Shown here piece by piece: positions 47,084 to 56,238 of a stretch of DNA of 64,000 bases (position 1 is its first letter; each line of letters starts with the position of its first letter). The notes under the pieces were generated by a model, which was given only the letters and a program-made list of their open reading frames with translations, made no database searches and had not been told where the DNA came from. Both the position numbers and the translations under genes were made by a program. The stretch covers positions 124,001 through 188,000 of the forward strand of contig NZ_JACWUN010000002.1 in assembly GCF_014773365.1 (NCBI RefSeq), given 5' to 3'. The DNA is from Pelovirga terrestris (GTDB taxonomy: Bacteria; Desulfobacterota; Desulfuromonadia; Desulfuromonadales; Geopsychrobacteraceae).

Positions 47084-47932
47084 GTGGCACTGATTATTGA
47101 TGGTAAGGCCCTGGCAGGACAAATTCGTGAAGAGATAGCGCAACAGACACAGCAACTTATTGCCAACGGTGTGACCCCCGGTCTGGCGGTGGTTCTGGTG
47201 GGTGAAGACCCGGCCAGTCGGGTCTACGTGACCATGAAAGAAAAAGCCTGTGCCGCAGCAGGGATTTATTCGGTGGAACATAAGTTGCCGGCAACGACAA
47301 CCGAGCAGGAGTTACTTGATCTGGTAACCCGCCTTAATCAAGACGCCCGCATTGATGGAATTCTGGTCCAGCTGCCCTTGCCCGAACAGATTGACGAAGC
47401 TAAGATACTTGAAGCCATTTCTCCTGCTAAAGATGTCGACGGTTTTCACCCTTACAATGTTGGTCGCCTGGTCACGGGTAATGCGCTGTTCAAGCCGTGC
47501 ACACCCTATGGTGTGATGGTGATGCTGGAGCGCATCGGTGTTGATCTCAAGGGTAAAAACGTGGTGGTTGTCGGCCGTTCTAATATCGTCGGCAAACCGG
47601 TCGCGCTGATGTGCCTGGCCGAGCATGCTACGGTCACCATCTGCCATTCGCGCACCCAGGATCTTGCCGCCAAGGTTTTGGCTGCTGATGTGGTGATAGC
47701 TGCGGTTGGACGTCCGGAGATGATTCAAGGTGACTGGATCAAACCTGGTGCGGTCGTCATTGATGTTGGTGTTAACCGGGTTGGTGAGAAAAAGCTGGTG
47801 GGCGATGTGGCATATGCCGCCGCCGCCGAACGTGCGTCAGCAATTACCCCGGTCCCTGGCGGGGTCGGCCCGATGACGATTGCCATGCTCCTGCAGAACA
47901 CCCTGGAAAGTGCCAAGCGGCGCGCAAGCTAA
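47084..47932 (+). CDS. folD: Methylenetetrahydrofolate dehydrogenase/cyclohydrolase
   Basis: A 282-aa bifunctional enzyme interconverting methylene- and formyl-tetrahydrofolate with NADP. The signatures [20 protein letters not shown] (catalytic Lys in VTMKEKAC), [36 protein letters not shown] and [20 protein letters not shown] are intact. The GTG start follows GGGAGGAG. It lies 84 bases before gcvH, grouping two one-carbon metabolism genes. Confidence 0.95.
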   Translation: MALIIDGKALAGQIREEIAQQTQQLIANGVTPGLAVVLVGEDPASRVYVTMKEKACAAAGIYSVEHKLPATTTEQELLDLVTRLNQDARIDGILVQLPLPEQIDEAKILEAISPAKDVDGFHPYNVGRLVTGNALFKPCTPYGVMVMLERIGVDLKGKNVVVVGRSNIVGKPVALMCLAEHATVTICHSRTQDLAAKVLAADVVIAAVGRPEMIQGDWIKPGAVVIDVGVNRVGEKKLVGDVAYAAAAERASAITPVPGGVGPMTIAMLLQNTLESAKRRAS

Positions 47933-48016
47933 CTGTTGATGATTTAAGTTGTTGATACTTAAAGAATTGTTGCCCTTTTGTTGACCGCTCACCGATAACC
48001 GGTTTGGGAGGATTTC

Positions 48017-48403
48017 ATGGATATACCGGATGATTTAAAATATTCCGAAGAGCATCAATGGGTGCAGGCAGAAGATGATATCGCGTTGATCGGTATCAGC
48101 GACTTTGCCCAGGAGCAATTAGGTGAGATTGTTTTTCTCGAATTGCCTGAAGTGGGTGATCAGTTGCAGTCAGGAAAGCCCTATGGCGTGGTTGAGTCAG
48201 CCAAGACGGTTTCTGATTTGTATGCGCCGGTCACTGGTGATGTCGTTGAGATCAACGATGAGTTGCCCGATAGTCCGGAAATCATTAACAGCTCCCCTTA
48301 TGAAGATGGCTGGTTGATCAAGGTGAAGCTGGTTGATCCTGCTGAACTTGATGACCTGCTTGATGCTGCAAGTTATGAAGAAATGATCGAAGATGAAGAA
48401 TAG
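48017..48403 (+). CDS. gcvH: Glycine cleavage system H protein
   Basis: A 128-aa lipoyl carrier. The lipoylated Lys63 lies in GVVESAKTVSDLYAPV. The head KYSEEHQWVQAEDDIALIGI and tail YEDGWLIKVKLVD are typical. It shuttles the aminomethyl group between the P, T and L proteins, whose genes are not seen here. lipB at 63 kb would provide lipoylation. Confidence 0.94.
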   Translation: MDIPDDLKYSEEHQWVQAEDDIALIGISDFAQEQLGEIVFLELPEVGDQLQSGKPYGVVESAKTVSDLYAPVTGDVVEINDELPDSPEIINSSPYEDGWLIKVKLVDPAELDDLLDAASYEEMIEDEE

Positions 48404-48424
48404 TCATTTGCTGATTTTACTTTT

Positions 48425-49435
48425 TTACCGCCCATAAATATAGCGCCCGGATAAGCGATACTCAAAATAAGCTCTGATCCGGAGCTGATCGTGGGGATAA
48501 TGTCTGCCGAGCGGCCCAAACGGGGCCGCCCGGTAGACGGCTTGAATCGCCTCGAAGTCCAGCAAATCAGAGCCGCTGGTGCGGCGTAAATCGACATCGA
48601 TTAATTCTCCCTCCTTGTTGACGATAATCAGTAATTCCAAGGTACCGTCAATCCCGTTCATCGCTGCCTCAGCAGGATAATTCCAGACCCGCTCAACCCG
48701 ATCGTGGAAGCGCCTGAAAAAAGAGACCAAACGGTCGTGCTGCAGATTCAGCCAAATCTCCTCACCAGGCTCAACATCATCCCGTTGCCGATTTCTGTCC
48801 CGCGGATCCTGCTGCCCTGCGGCAATTTCAGCGAGCCTGCTGGGCGAAGGAAATAACTGGTCACGGGTTAACCGGGGTGGTTCCTGTTGTTCCAGTGGCG
48901 CCGGATCTTCCGTAAGCCGTTGCGCTTCCTGTGGACCTTCCTCGGTTCGGGGTTGTGGTTGCTCCGGATCTGCCGGGGTGGTTGGTGGTGGAGTCGGTGC
49001 CGCTGCCGGGGCAGCCGCTGCCGGTGGCTCTGGAACGGATGGCGGTAGCGGCGCAGGTTTTGGTGGTTGTGCCGGGGTCGGCATGATGCCTTGACGCTGG
49101 TCGCGCACATCGTCACCTGGTGGGGCCTGTTCCCGTTCTACCCGTTGATCACGTTCGGCCCGGCGGGGTGATTCTACCTCCTGCTCCGGTTCAGGGGGGC
49201 GGGGCGGTTGGTCGATTTCGTAGCTGGGTTGTGGTTCCGGTTCAGGTTCCGGCTCTGGTGGTGGCATATCGACCAGCTGGATAACCGTCGGCTGCGACGT
49301 CGTTGCCACTGGCTCTGCGGTCTGTAACAACAAAATTGCTACGACATGTAGCAGCAAGGACAGGAGCAGGCACGCCAGGAACAGGTGGGTACGGCTAACG
49401 ATCCTGGTTGATTTTTGTGATGAAAGATTGTCCAT
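48425..49435 (-). CDS. Second TonB-family energy transducer
   Basis: A 336-aa TonB/TolA-like protein: N-terminal membrane helix (THLFLACLLLSLLLHVVAIL), a very Pro/Glu-rich linker (residues 50-200, PPPEPEPEPEPQPSYEIDQP), and a C-terminal TonB domain (WNYPAEAAMNGIDGTLELLI, VDLRRTSGSDLLDFEAIQAV, RIRAYFEYRLSG). It differs from the 21-kb TonB in linker and sequence, so the two are probably specialised. No ExbBD is adjacent. Confidence 0.85.
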   Translation of the reverse strand: MDNLSSQKSTRIVSRTHLFLACLLLSLLLHVVAILLLQTAEPVATTSQPTVIQLVDMPPPEPEPEPEPQPSYEIDQPPRPPEPEQEVESPRRAERDQRVEREQAPPGDDVRDQRQGIMPTPAQPPKPAPLPPSVPEPPAAAAPAAAPTPPPTTPADPEQPQPRTEEGPQEAQRLTEDPAPLEQQEPPRLTRDQLFPSPSRLAEIAAGQQDPRDRNRQRDDVEPGEEIWLNLQHDRLVSFFRRFHDRVERVWNYPAEAAMNGIDGTLELLIIVNKEGELIDVDLRRTSGSDLLDFEAIQAVYRAAPFGPLGRHYPHDQLRIRAYFEYRLSGRYIYGR

Positions 49436-49674
49436 GATGTCTGACTATACACTGTCATTGCAGCAGGTCACCAGTAGCTTTTACTTTGTCATCATTCGTG
49501 AAATATCGACAAGCGACAGGTTCATATCGGCGCTGATGAATGCCCCTGGCAGGCACTTAAAAAAAGGAAAAACATTGACCCTCGGTGAGGGGCTGAGTAT
49601 AACCAACAGACACAAAAAGTCTAACCCCCAACGGGTAATCAGCCGTTTTTTACGTGAACTAAAGGAGGTTTCAA

Positions 49675-50676
49675 ATGCATCTGGTTGATCAGATTAAAGC
49701 CAAGGCACGTGCCGATCTGCAAACTGTCGTTCTGCCTGAAGGCTACGATGATCGCATGATCGAAGCAGCAGCCAGGATCGTCGGTGATAACCTTGCCAAT
49801 GTGGTGTTGCTGGGTAAACCCGACGAACTCATTGCCCAGGCTGCAACCCTGGGGGTGTCCCTTGCCGGGGTGGCTCTGGTAGAGCCGAAAAATTCCGACT
49901 ACCTGCCGGCTTTTATTGATGAGCTGGTCGAGTTGCGCAAAAAAAAGAACCTGACTCGCGATCAAGCTATTGGTTTGTTGACCGCTGACGACAACCTCTA
50001 TTTTGCTGCAATGATGGTGCGTTTTGGCGAAGCTGGGGGGGCGGTTGCCGGCGCTGCCAATACCACCGGTGATGTCCTGCGTGCCGCTTTTCAGGTGGTT
50101 GGCACTGCCGCCAACATGAATACCGTTTCCTCGGTTTTCCTGATGGTGACCAAAACCCCGGAATTTGGAGAAAACGGGGTCTTATGTTTTGCTGACTGTG
50201 CCGTTAATCCTAACCCTGATGCCCAGGCTCTGGCCGAAATTGCTGTCAGTACCGCGGCCAGTTGCAAAAGTTTTCTTGGTGTTGATGCCCGGGTCGCCAT
50301 GCTCAGCTTCTCAACCAAGGGCAGCGCCGCCCATAGCGATTGCGACAAGGTCCTCAAGGCCTTGGAGATTGCCCGCACGCTGGCGCCGGAATTGGCTATC
50401 GACGGCGAACTGCAGGCCGATGCAGCATTATTGCCCAAGGTTGGTGAAAAGAAAGCCCCGGGTTCATCCGTTGCCGGTCGTGCTAATACGATCATTTTTC
50501 CCGATCTGGATGCGGGTAATATCGGCTACAAGCTGGTTGAGCGTTTGGCCGGAGCAGAAGCGGTCGGGCCGATTATCCAGGGTCTGGCAAAGCCGATTAA
50601 CGATCTGTCCCGCGGTTGTTCGGTCGATGATATTGTCAATGTGGCGGCGATCACCGCGGTCCAGGCACAGGCCTGA
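49675..50676 (+). CDS. pta: Phosphate acetyltransferase
   Basis: A 333-aa class I phosphotransacetylase interconverting acetyl-CoA and acetyl phosphate. [64 protein letters not shown] and [18 protein letters not shown] are characteristic. AAAGGAGG before the ATG is near-consensus. Acetate kinase is not adjacent. A P-loop/DRTGG protein resembling the N-terminal part of long Pta enzymes lies separately at 61.7 kb. Confidence 0.94.
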   Translation: MHLVDQIKAKARADLQTVVLPEGYDDRMIEAAARIVGDNLANVVLLGKPDELIAQAATLGVSLAGVALVEPKNSDYLPAFIDELVELRKKKNLTRDQAIGLLTADDNLYFAAMMVRFGEAGGAVAGAANTTGDVLRAAFQVVGTAANMNTVSSVFLMVTKTPEFGENGVLCFADCAVNPNPDAQALAEIAVSTAASCKSFLGVDARVAMLSFSTKGSAAHSDCDKVLKALEIARTLAPELAIDGELQADAALLPKVGEKKAPGSSVAGRANTIIFPDLDAGNIGYKLVERLAGAEAVGPIIQGLAKPINDLSRGCSVDDIVNVAAITAVQAQA

Positions 50677-50706
50677 TGATCGATTCAGTCTGGTCGGCAG
50701 ATAACC

Positions 50707-51396
50707 ATGATCCAGCTGTATAACGTCTCCAAACGCTACAGCCGCGATTCGGTAGCGGTTAACGACTTGTCACTGAAAATTGACAAGGGGGAATTCGTCT
50801 ATGTTACCGGCGCCTCAGGCGCTGGTAAGACCACCTTTTTACGGATGCTCTACGTCGCTGAACGACCAACCCGTGGCCAGATCCTGGTGGATGGTCAGAA
50901 TATCACCCGCATCCGCAGTCACCATATTCCCTATTTACGCCGCAAGATCGGCGTCGTCTTCCAGGATTTCAAGCTGTTACAGAGTCGCAGTGTCTTTGAA
51001 AATGTTGCGTTTGCCCTCGAAGCCCAGGGTAAAAAACGCTTTGAGGTCAGTAAAAAGGTGTATCAGGCCCTCAAAGAGGTCGGTCTTGAACACCGTTTAC
51101 AGCGCAAACCGCTGGAGCTTTCCGGCGGAGAACAGCAGCGCATCGCTATAGCCAGAGCGCTGGTGGTTGATCCCCTGATTCTGTTGGCTGATGAGCCGAG
51201 TGGGAATCTGGATCTGGGGGTGACCCTTGAAATCATGGAACTTTTCAAGCGCGCAAATGCCCGGGGCACGACGGTGCTGCTGGCTACTCATGATTATAAC
51301 CTTCATCAACGCTTCCCCCGTCGGGTTATCACCCTCGATGAGGGCAAACTGGTTGGCGACCAGCGCCCGCTGGATTCTGTCGGGTCAGAGCATTAA
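50707..51396 (+). CDS. ftsE: Cell division ATPase FtsE
   Basis: A 229-aa ATPase: Walker A VTGASGAGKTTFLRM, FQDFKLLQSRSVFENVAFAL, signature LSGGEQQRIAIARAL, Walker B LILLADEPSGNLD and LLATHDYNLHQRFPRR. With FtsX it drives periplasmic wall hydrolysis at the septum rather than transport. It lies 30 bases after pta and starts the ftsE-ftsX-envC-ctp-deacetylase cluster. Confidence 0.95.
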   Translation: MIQLYNVSKRYSRDSVAVNDLSLKIDKGEFVYVTGASGAGKTTFLRMLYVAERPTRGQILVDGQNITRIRSHHIPYLRRKIGVVFQDFKLLQSRSVFENVAFALEAQGKKRFEVSKKVYQALKEVGLEHRLQRKPLELSGGEQQRIAIARALVVDPLILLADEPSGNLDLGVTLEIMELFKRANARGTTVLLATHDYNLHQRFPRRVITLDEGKLVGDQRPLDSVGSEH

Positions 51397-51420
51397 ATTA
51401 TCGAAATGGAGGTTCCGGCG

Positions 51421-52317
51421 GTGCTGGAAACAGTTCGCTATTTTTTTCTAAGAGCCTTGCGCAATATGCGTCAATGGCCTTTTTTATGTAGTGCCGCGAT
51501 CCTCACCATGGCGGTATCCTTAGCGACGATTGCGACCTTTTTCCTGATTGTCGTGAATATCGAACAATTGGCCGCTCGCTGGACCGAGGAAATCCAGGTG
51601 ATTGTCTATTTGCAACGTCCCCCGACACCTCAGGAGCTGCCTGAACTGGTCAATAAGCTGGAACAACTGGACGGCGTTGAGCGGGTCACCTATGTATCGC
51701 CGAGTGAAGCGATGGAACGCTTTGGCGAGCGCTTGGGGGAAGATGCTGCCTTGTTGCAGGGGGTGCGGCCTGATCTGTTGCCGGCTTCTTATGAGCTGGC
51801 CTTGCACCGGGATTTTCGCAGTCACCAGGGGATAGAAGAGATTATCAGACAACTGGAAAACCTGATTCCGGTTGATGATCTGCGTTATGGCCAGACCTGG
51901 CTGGAGCGGTTTAATCATTTTATCAGTATGCTGCGCTTTGTTGGGGCTTTTTTAGGTGGTTTTCTGTTGTTTGCAACCCTCTTTATCGTCGCTAATACCA
52001 TTCGGCTGACCCTTTATGCGCGGCGCGATGAACTGGAGATCATGGCTCTGGTTGGCGCGACCATGCGTTTTATTAAAATCCCTTTTATGCTGGAAGGGGC
52101 AATCCAGGGATTTGTCGGCGGGTTGTTATCTTTGTTGTTTCTGAGCTTTTCTTTCTCTATGATCATTTCACGCGGGTTAAATGCTTTCTGGTTGACCCCG
52201 ATGGATTTTGATCTGCTGTTCCTGACTGCCACCCAGCAGCTATTACTGGTTCTGGCCGGGGTGGTGCTTGGTGTCCTCGGTAGCCTCTCCTCTTTGCGCC
52301 GCTTTGTTCGGATCTGA
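51421..52317 (+). CDS. ftsX: Cell division membrane protein FtsX
   Basis: A 298-aa permease-like protein with a short N-terminal cytoplasmic tail, membrane segment 1 (LCSAAILTMAVSLATIATFF), a periplasmic domain (WTEEIQVIVYLQRPPTPQEL, VERVTYVSPSEAMERFGERL) and three further membrane segments including VGAFLGGFLLFATLFIVANT and GLLSLLFLSFSFSMIISRG. It signals across the membrane to the EnvC-type activator. An ATG at 51406 is in frame, but GGAGG at 51408-51412 is placed for the GTG at 51421. Confidence 0.92.
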   Translation: MLETVRYFFLRALRNMRQWPFLCSAAILTMAVSLATIATFFLIVVNIEQLAARWTEEIQVIVYLQRPPTPQELPELVNKLEQLDGVERVTYVSPSEAMERFGERLGEDAALLQGVRPDLLPASYELALHRDFRSHQGIEEIIRQLENLIPVDDLRYGQTWLERFNHFISMLRFVGAFLGGFLLFATLFIVANTIRLTLYARRDELEIMALVGATMRFIKIPFMLEGAIQGFVGGLLSLLFLSFSFSMIISRGLNAFWLTPMDFDLLFLTATQQLLLVLAGVVLGVLGSLSSLRRFVRI

Positions 52318-53480
52318 TGGTGAAACGAACCGTCTTTTGCCTGATTATTTTTATTTTTCTACTCTCAGTTACGGTCTATGCCGACAATCTGGCGCAAACC
52401 CAGCACCGGCTTGAGCAGATTCGCCTGCGCATCGAAAAAGCGGAAGCCGACATCAAGGCGCAACGTCAGACGGAAATCGACATCAGTCGTGACCTGGCCC
52501 TGTTGGGTGGCCAACTGCAGCGGATTGATGAGCGTATCAGCAGGATCAAGGACGAACAGCAACGTTTGCAACGCGACCTGGGACAACAGCAACAACGGCT
52601 CAGGCAGAGTCAATCCCAATCGGAAAAAATTGCTAAAGGCCTCGAACAGCGTCTGGTAGCTCTCTACAAAGAAGGTGAAACCGGTATGCTGAAAATTCTT
52701 TTTTCAGCAGATTCTCCCAGCGAACTGATGCAGCAGTACCACTACCTGACCCGGGTCATGGAGAACGACAGGGACCAACTGGATGAATTTCGTCAGGCGA
52801 TTACCAATCAGCAGCACCAACTGACCCAACTCAAGCAACTCCAGCAGCACCAGTCGGACCTGCTCAAACGTGAAGAGGCAGAACGGCAAGAGGCGGTCGG
52901 CGCGCGCCGGTTACAGGCGCGGCTGTTGCAGCAGGCGCAAAGTCAAAACAAGAAATTGCAGGAAGAAATAACCGTCTTACACCAGGATGCTCGGCGCCTT
53001 AAAGGGCTGGTAGAGCAACTGCAGAAAACCCCGCCGCCGCCATCACGTACCGTCCCGCCCGTCGTGCCTGGTGGGACGCTTGATTTTGCCGGTCAGCGCG
53101 GTCAGCTGAACTGGCCACTGCAGGGGGCCGTGTTGATCAGGTTTGGAACCCAGCGAGACGACAAGCTAGGTACAATATATGAGAGCAATGGCCTGGAAAT
53201 TTCCGCCCGCCCAAATACCGAGGTCCGTGCTGTTGCCAATGGTCAGGTTGTTTATGCCGACTTTTTCCGAGGCTATGGAAATCTCTTGATTGTCAGTCAT
53301 GAAGGGGAGTATCACACCCTGTACGCCCAGCTGGATCGTTTGCATAAAAAAACCGGTGATTCAGTTGCGACCGCTGAGCTGATCGGTCACAGTGGCTTAT
53401 CAGGCCGCGAAAGTATCTATTTTGAAATTCGCCACAAGGGCGCACCGGTCAATCCATTGATCTGGTTAAGACCTCTGTGA
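52317..53480 (+). CDS. envC: EnvC-type amidase activator (coiled coil plus degenerate LytM)
   Basis: A 387-aa secreted protein: signal peptide (FCLIIFIFLLSVTVYA), a long Gln-rich coiled coil (residues 25-245), a Pro linker, and a C-terminal LytM/M23 domain. The LytM zinc ligands are not kept: the position normally HxH reads SIYFEIRHKG and YAHL is YAQL, so it should activate an amidase instead of cutting peptidoglycan itself, as E. coli EnvC does. The ATG overlaps the ftsX stop, and the FtsX-EnvC coupling matches. Confidence 0.88.
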   Translation: MVKRTVFCLIIFIFLLSVTVYADNLAQTQHRLEQIRLRIEKAEADIKAQRQTEIDISRDLALLGGQLQRIDERISRIKDEQQRLQRDLGQQQQRLRQSQSQSEKIAKGLEQRLVALYKEGETGMLKILFSADSPSELMQQYHYLTRVMENDRDQLDEFRQAITNQQHQLTQLKQLQQHQSDLLKREEAERQEAVGARRLQARLLQQAQSQNKKLQEEITVLHQDARRLKGLVEQLQKTPPPPSRTVPPVVPGGTLDFAGQRGQLNWPLQGAVLIRFGTQRDDKLGTIYESNGLEISARPNTEVRAVANGQVVYADFFRGYGNLLIVSHEGEYHTLYAQLDRLHKKTGDSVATAELIGHSGLSGRESIYFEIRHKGAPVNPLIWLRPL

Positions 53481-53494
53481 TCAGGAGCAAGCTA

Positions 53495-54880
53495 ATGTTG
53501 TTGCGTAAGAGTATTTTGTCATTGATTTTTATTCTGCTGATCGGTTACCCCACCATGGTGCCGGCGGCACCGGTCCTGAACAGTCAGCAGGATTATCAGA
53601 ACCTGGAATTATTGATCGACGTGCTGACCCTGGTGCGTGACAATTATGTGGAAGAGATCAGCCTGGAAACATTGATTGAGGGTGCTGTGCGAGGTATTTT
53701 CGAGAATCTCGATCCCCACAGCAGTTACCTGACGGCAGATATGTATGATGATCTCAAGGTTGAGATCCAGGGGCAGTTTGGTGGTATCGGCATCGAGTTG
53801 GCAATCAGGGATCGTGAACTGGTCATTGTCGCTCCGATTGAAGGTACACCGGCCTGTCGTGCCGGCATCCTTGCCGGCGATCAGATTGTTGTGATCAACG
53901 GTAAAACGACCCGTGATCTTGATATGATGCAGGCGGTACGGTTGTTGCGCGGTGAGGTCGGCGAGGGGGTTGAGCTGACCATCTCGCGACCCGGCATGGC
54001 GGAGCCCTTTGAGGTGACTCTGGTGCGTGAGGTGGTTCAGGTGCAATCGGTGCGGAGTCGTTTGCTGGATAACAATTATGGTTATCTGCGCCTGATTCAG
54101 TTTCAGGAACGCAGTGGAGAGGATGTCGCCGAACATCTGCAGCAACTCCACAGCCAAGCTGATGGTGGGCTCAACGGACTGATCCTTGACTTGCGCAATA
54201 ATCCCGGTGGATTGCTGGATGCGGCGGTGGCTGTGGCGGATCTGTTTATTGCTGACGGCGTGCTTGTTTCTGCCTCCGGACGCCAACCGGAAACCCGGCA
54301 ATCCTTCCCGGCTCAGGCTGATAATACCCAGCCGGACTATCCGCTGGTGGTGCTGATCAATGGCGGCAGTGCCAGCGCTTCAGAGATTGTTGCCGGCGCC
54401 CTGCAGGATCATCAACGTGCCGTTATCCTTGGCGAACAGAGCTTCGGCAAAGGGTCGGTGCAGACCATCATCCCCCTGCCTGACCGGGCCGGGTTGCGGC
54501 TGACAACGGCTCACTATTATACCCCGTCAGGGCGTTCGATCCAGGCCTTGGGGATTACCCCCGACATTCTCGCTCCACAGATGCTGCTATCACAGCAAAG
54601 GGTCCCTGATGGTATGCGTGAACAGGATCTGGATAAACACCTGCCGGCACAGGCGCCCCGCACCCAGGCCAGGCCATTGTCGCAGCAAGAGGAGCAGGAA
54701 TTACAGGACCGGAATAGCGATTATCAATTGCAGCGCGCCCTCGATCTACTTAAAGGCTACCAGCATTTTAATCGCAAGAAAGATACAGCTGTAGATCATA
54801 ATAGTTTGAACAACGTATCTGTTCAGCACCGGGTTGGGGCTCCTGTGGCAAGGGTATTTGTCGCCATGGACGGCGACTAA
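53495..54880 (+). CDS. ctp: Carboxy-terminal processing protease (S41), C-terminus formed by a repeat
   Basis: A 461-aa periplasmic protease. Signal peptide MLLRKSILSLIFILLIGYPT, a PDZ domain (IVAPIEGTPACRAGILAGDQ) and a catalytic domain with Ser in NGGSASASEIVAGAL and Lys in GEQSFGKGSVQTIIPL. It degrades or matures envelope proteins. AGGAG before the ATG fixes the start, downstream of an in-frame GTG at 53477. The last ~23 residues (VSVQHRVGAPVARVFVAMDG) are encoded inside repeat copy R6, which also supplies the TAA stop, so the original C-terminus was probably altered by the insertion. Confidence 0.92.
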   Translation: MLLRKSILSLIFILLIGYPTMVPAAPVLNSQQDYQNLELLIDVLTLVRDNYVEEISLETLIEGAVRGIFENLDPHSSYLTADMYDDLKVEIQGQFGGIGIELAIRDRELVIVAPIEGTPACRAGILAGDQIVVINGKTTRDLDMMQAVRLLRGEVGEGVELTISRPGMAEPFEVTLVREVVQVQSVRSRLLDNNYGYLRLIQFQERSGEDVAEHLQQLHSQADGGLNGLILDLRNNPGGLLDAAVAVADLFIADGVLVSASGRQPETRQSFPAQADNTQPDYPLVVLINGGSASASEIVAGALQDHQRAVILGEQSFGKGSVQTIIPLPDRAGLRLTTAHYYTPSGRSIQALGITPDILAPQMLLSQQRVPDGMREQDLDKHLPAQAPRTQARPLSQQEEQELQDRNSDYQLQRALDLLKGYQHFNRKKDTAVDHNSLNNVSVQHRVGAPVARVFVAMDGD

Positions 54881-54970
54881 AAGCGGTCATGGATGACCCA
54901 ACGGGAAACAATCGCGTCCCTTGACATAGAATTCAAAGGCCCGGTACGAGAATAGAGCTGCATAGTTGCT
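54813..54970 (-). repeat. Palindromic dispersed repeat, copy R6, overlapping ctp
   Basis: Full-length copy with flanks in the forward direction (GTATCTGTTCAGCACC left, ATAGAGCTGCATAGTTG right) but the core on the reverse strand (GTCGCCATGGACGGCGAC then GGTCATGGATGACC). This antiparallel arrangement is shared with R1. It has the long core variant also seen in R3. The first 68 bases are translated as the end of ctp; the rest lies before the deacetylase gene. Confidence 0.85.
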
Positions 54971-55006
54971 GAGCAACTTCATCCATGCCGAAAGAATGTA
55001 TCACTA

Positions 55007-56206
55007 ATGGCCACCCGAAAAAAAACGTCTGCCACCAAAAAAGTAGCGAAGAAAGCAAAACCCCCATCAGGATCACAACTGGTATTGAGTCAACCCGCCC
55101 GCATGCTGGTGGCAAGCGTTGTTCTGGTGATTTTTGTCGGTGTCTGTTTGCTGGTTTTGACCAGCTTGCGCGACCGGTTGCTGATGCGGGCGGATGTCGT
55201 TGTCTATGAAGAGCCGGTCAGAGAATATCAACCGACCCGCCAGTATGTTTATGACGATGTTTACCGGCTGGTTGATCTGCAATTAATCAGTGGTCCACAA
55301 TCACAAGGCTGGCGTCGGGTTTCGGCTGCGGATGGTGTTGATACGCGTGAAATTTTCGGCAGTTTTCCTCATCCTGGGCGCTTGTCGGAACTGGCACAGC
55401 ATATTGAGCAAACCCGTGCTCCGGCGCGTCTGGACATTGCTGAGCCGCAAGGGGTTATCCAGTTGTACTGGGAAGGGGAGCCCCGGCTCACACTGATTTT
55501 TGAGCCTCCGGCTCCGGTAGATCGTGCTCAACGTTCACGGATTGCCATTATTATTGATGATCTTGGTCCGTCATTAACTACCTTGCGCCAGTTTCTTGAT
55601 CTGGGGTTGCCCCTCACTCCGTCGATCCTGCCGGGTAGTGACAGGGCCGGAGCTTCGGCTGAGCTGCTGCGTAAAGCCGGCCGCGAATACTTGATCCATG
55701 TTCCCATGGAACCGCGGAGTTATCCACAGACCAATCCGGGTGCTGATGCCCTGTTGCTGCAGCATTCGGAAGTTGACATCCGCCGCTGGATGCAACACTA
55801 CCGTGACCAGGTGCCGGGCGCAGTCGGCATGAACAACCACATGGGTTCGCGTTTTACCGAATATGCCGAGCCGATGCAGATTGTGCTGGACGAACTGAAA
55901 CGTCAGGATCTGTTTTTTGTTGACAGTGTTACTATCAGTAGTTCGGTCGCTTTTGCTGAAGCGCGACGGATGGGATTAAAAACCGCCGCCCGTGATATTT
56001 TTCTCGATAATGAAGAAAATGTAGACTATATCCGCCGCCAGTTACGCAAAATGGTACAACTGGCAAAGAAGCAGCCTGAGGTCATCGCCATTGCTCATCC
56101 GTATCCGGAAACCCTTGAGGCTCTGCGGCTGGAAAAGGATTGGTTGCTGTCTCAACCCATTGATTTTGTCCCGGCATCGCGATTGGTGAAACGTTACAAC
56201 AATTGA
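55007..56206 (+). CDS. Divergent polysaccharide deacetylase family protein (YibQ type)
   Basis: A 399-aa membrane-anchored protein: basic N-terminus (MATRKKTSATKKVAKKAKPP), membrane segment (ARMLVASVVLVIFVGVCLLV), then a deacetylase-like fold from residue 185 (IAIIIDDLGPSLTTLRQFLD, LPLTPSILPGSDRAGASAEL, YLIHVPMEPRSYPQTNPGAD, VGMNNHMGSRFTEYAEPMQI). This is the divergent family 2 group found next to FtsEX-EnvC-Ctp genes; catalytic activity is unproved. It probably acts on cell wall glycan. It starts 36 bases after repeat R6. Confidence 0.85.
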   Translation: MATRKKTSATKKVAKKAKPPSGSQLVLSQPARMLVASVVLVIFVGVCLLVLTSLRDRLLMRADVVVYEEPVREYQPTRQYVYDDVYRLVDLQLISGPQSQGWRRVSAADGVDTREIFGSFPHPGRLSELAQHIEQTRAPARLDIAEPQGVIQLYWEGEPRLTLIFEPPAPVDRAQRSRIAIIIDDLGPSLTTLRQFLDLGLPLTPSILPGSDRAGASAELLRKAGREYLIHVPMEPRSYPQTNPGADALLLQHSEVDIRRWMQHYRDQVPGAVGMNNHMGSRFTEYAEPMQIVLDELKRQDLFFVDSVTISSSVAFAEARRMGLKTAARDIFLDNEENVDYIRRQLRKMVQLAKKQPEVIAIAHPYPETLEALRLEKDWLLSQPIDFVPASRLVKRYNN

Positions 56207-56238
56207 TACAACGGTGATGTTAGTTTTTGGCATAAAAC

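Noticed and set aside
49428-49688. 86-aa open frame upstream of pta
   Set aside because: It overlaps the pta start and its excellent ribosome binding site, has no site of its own and has unlikely composition.
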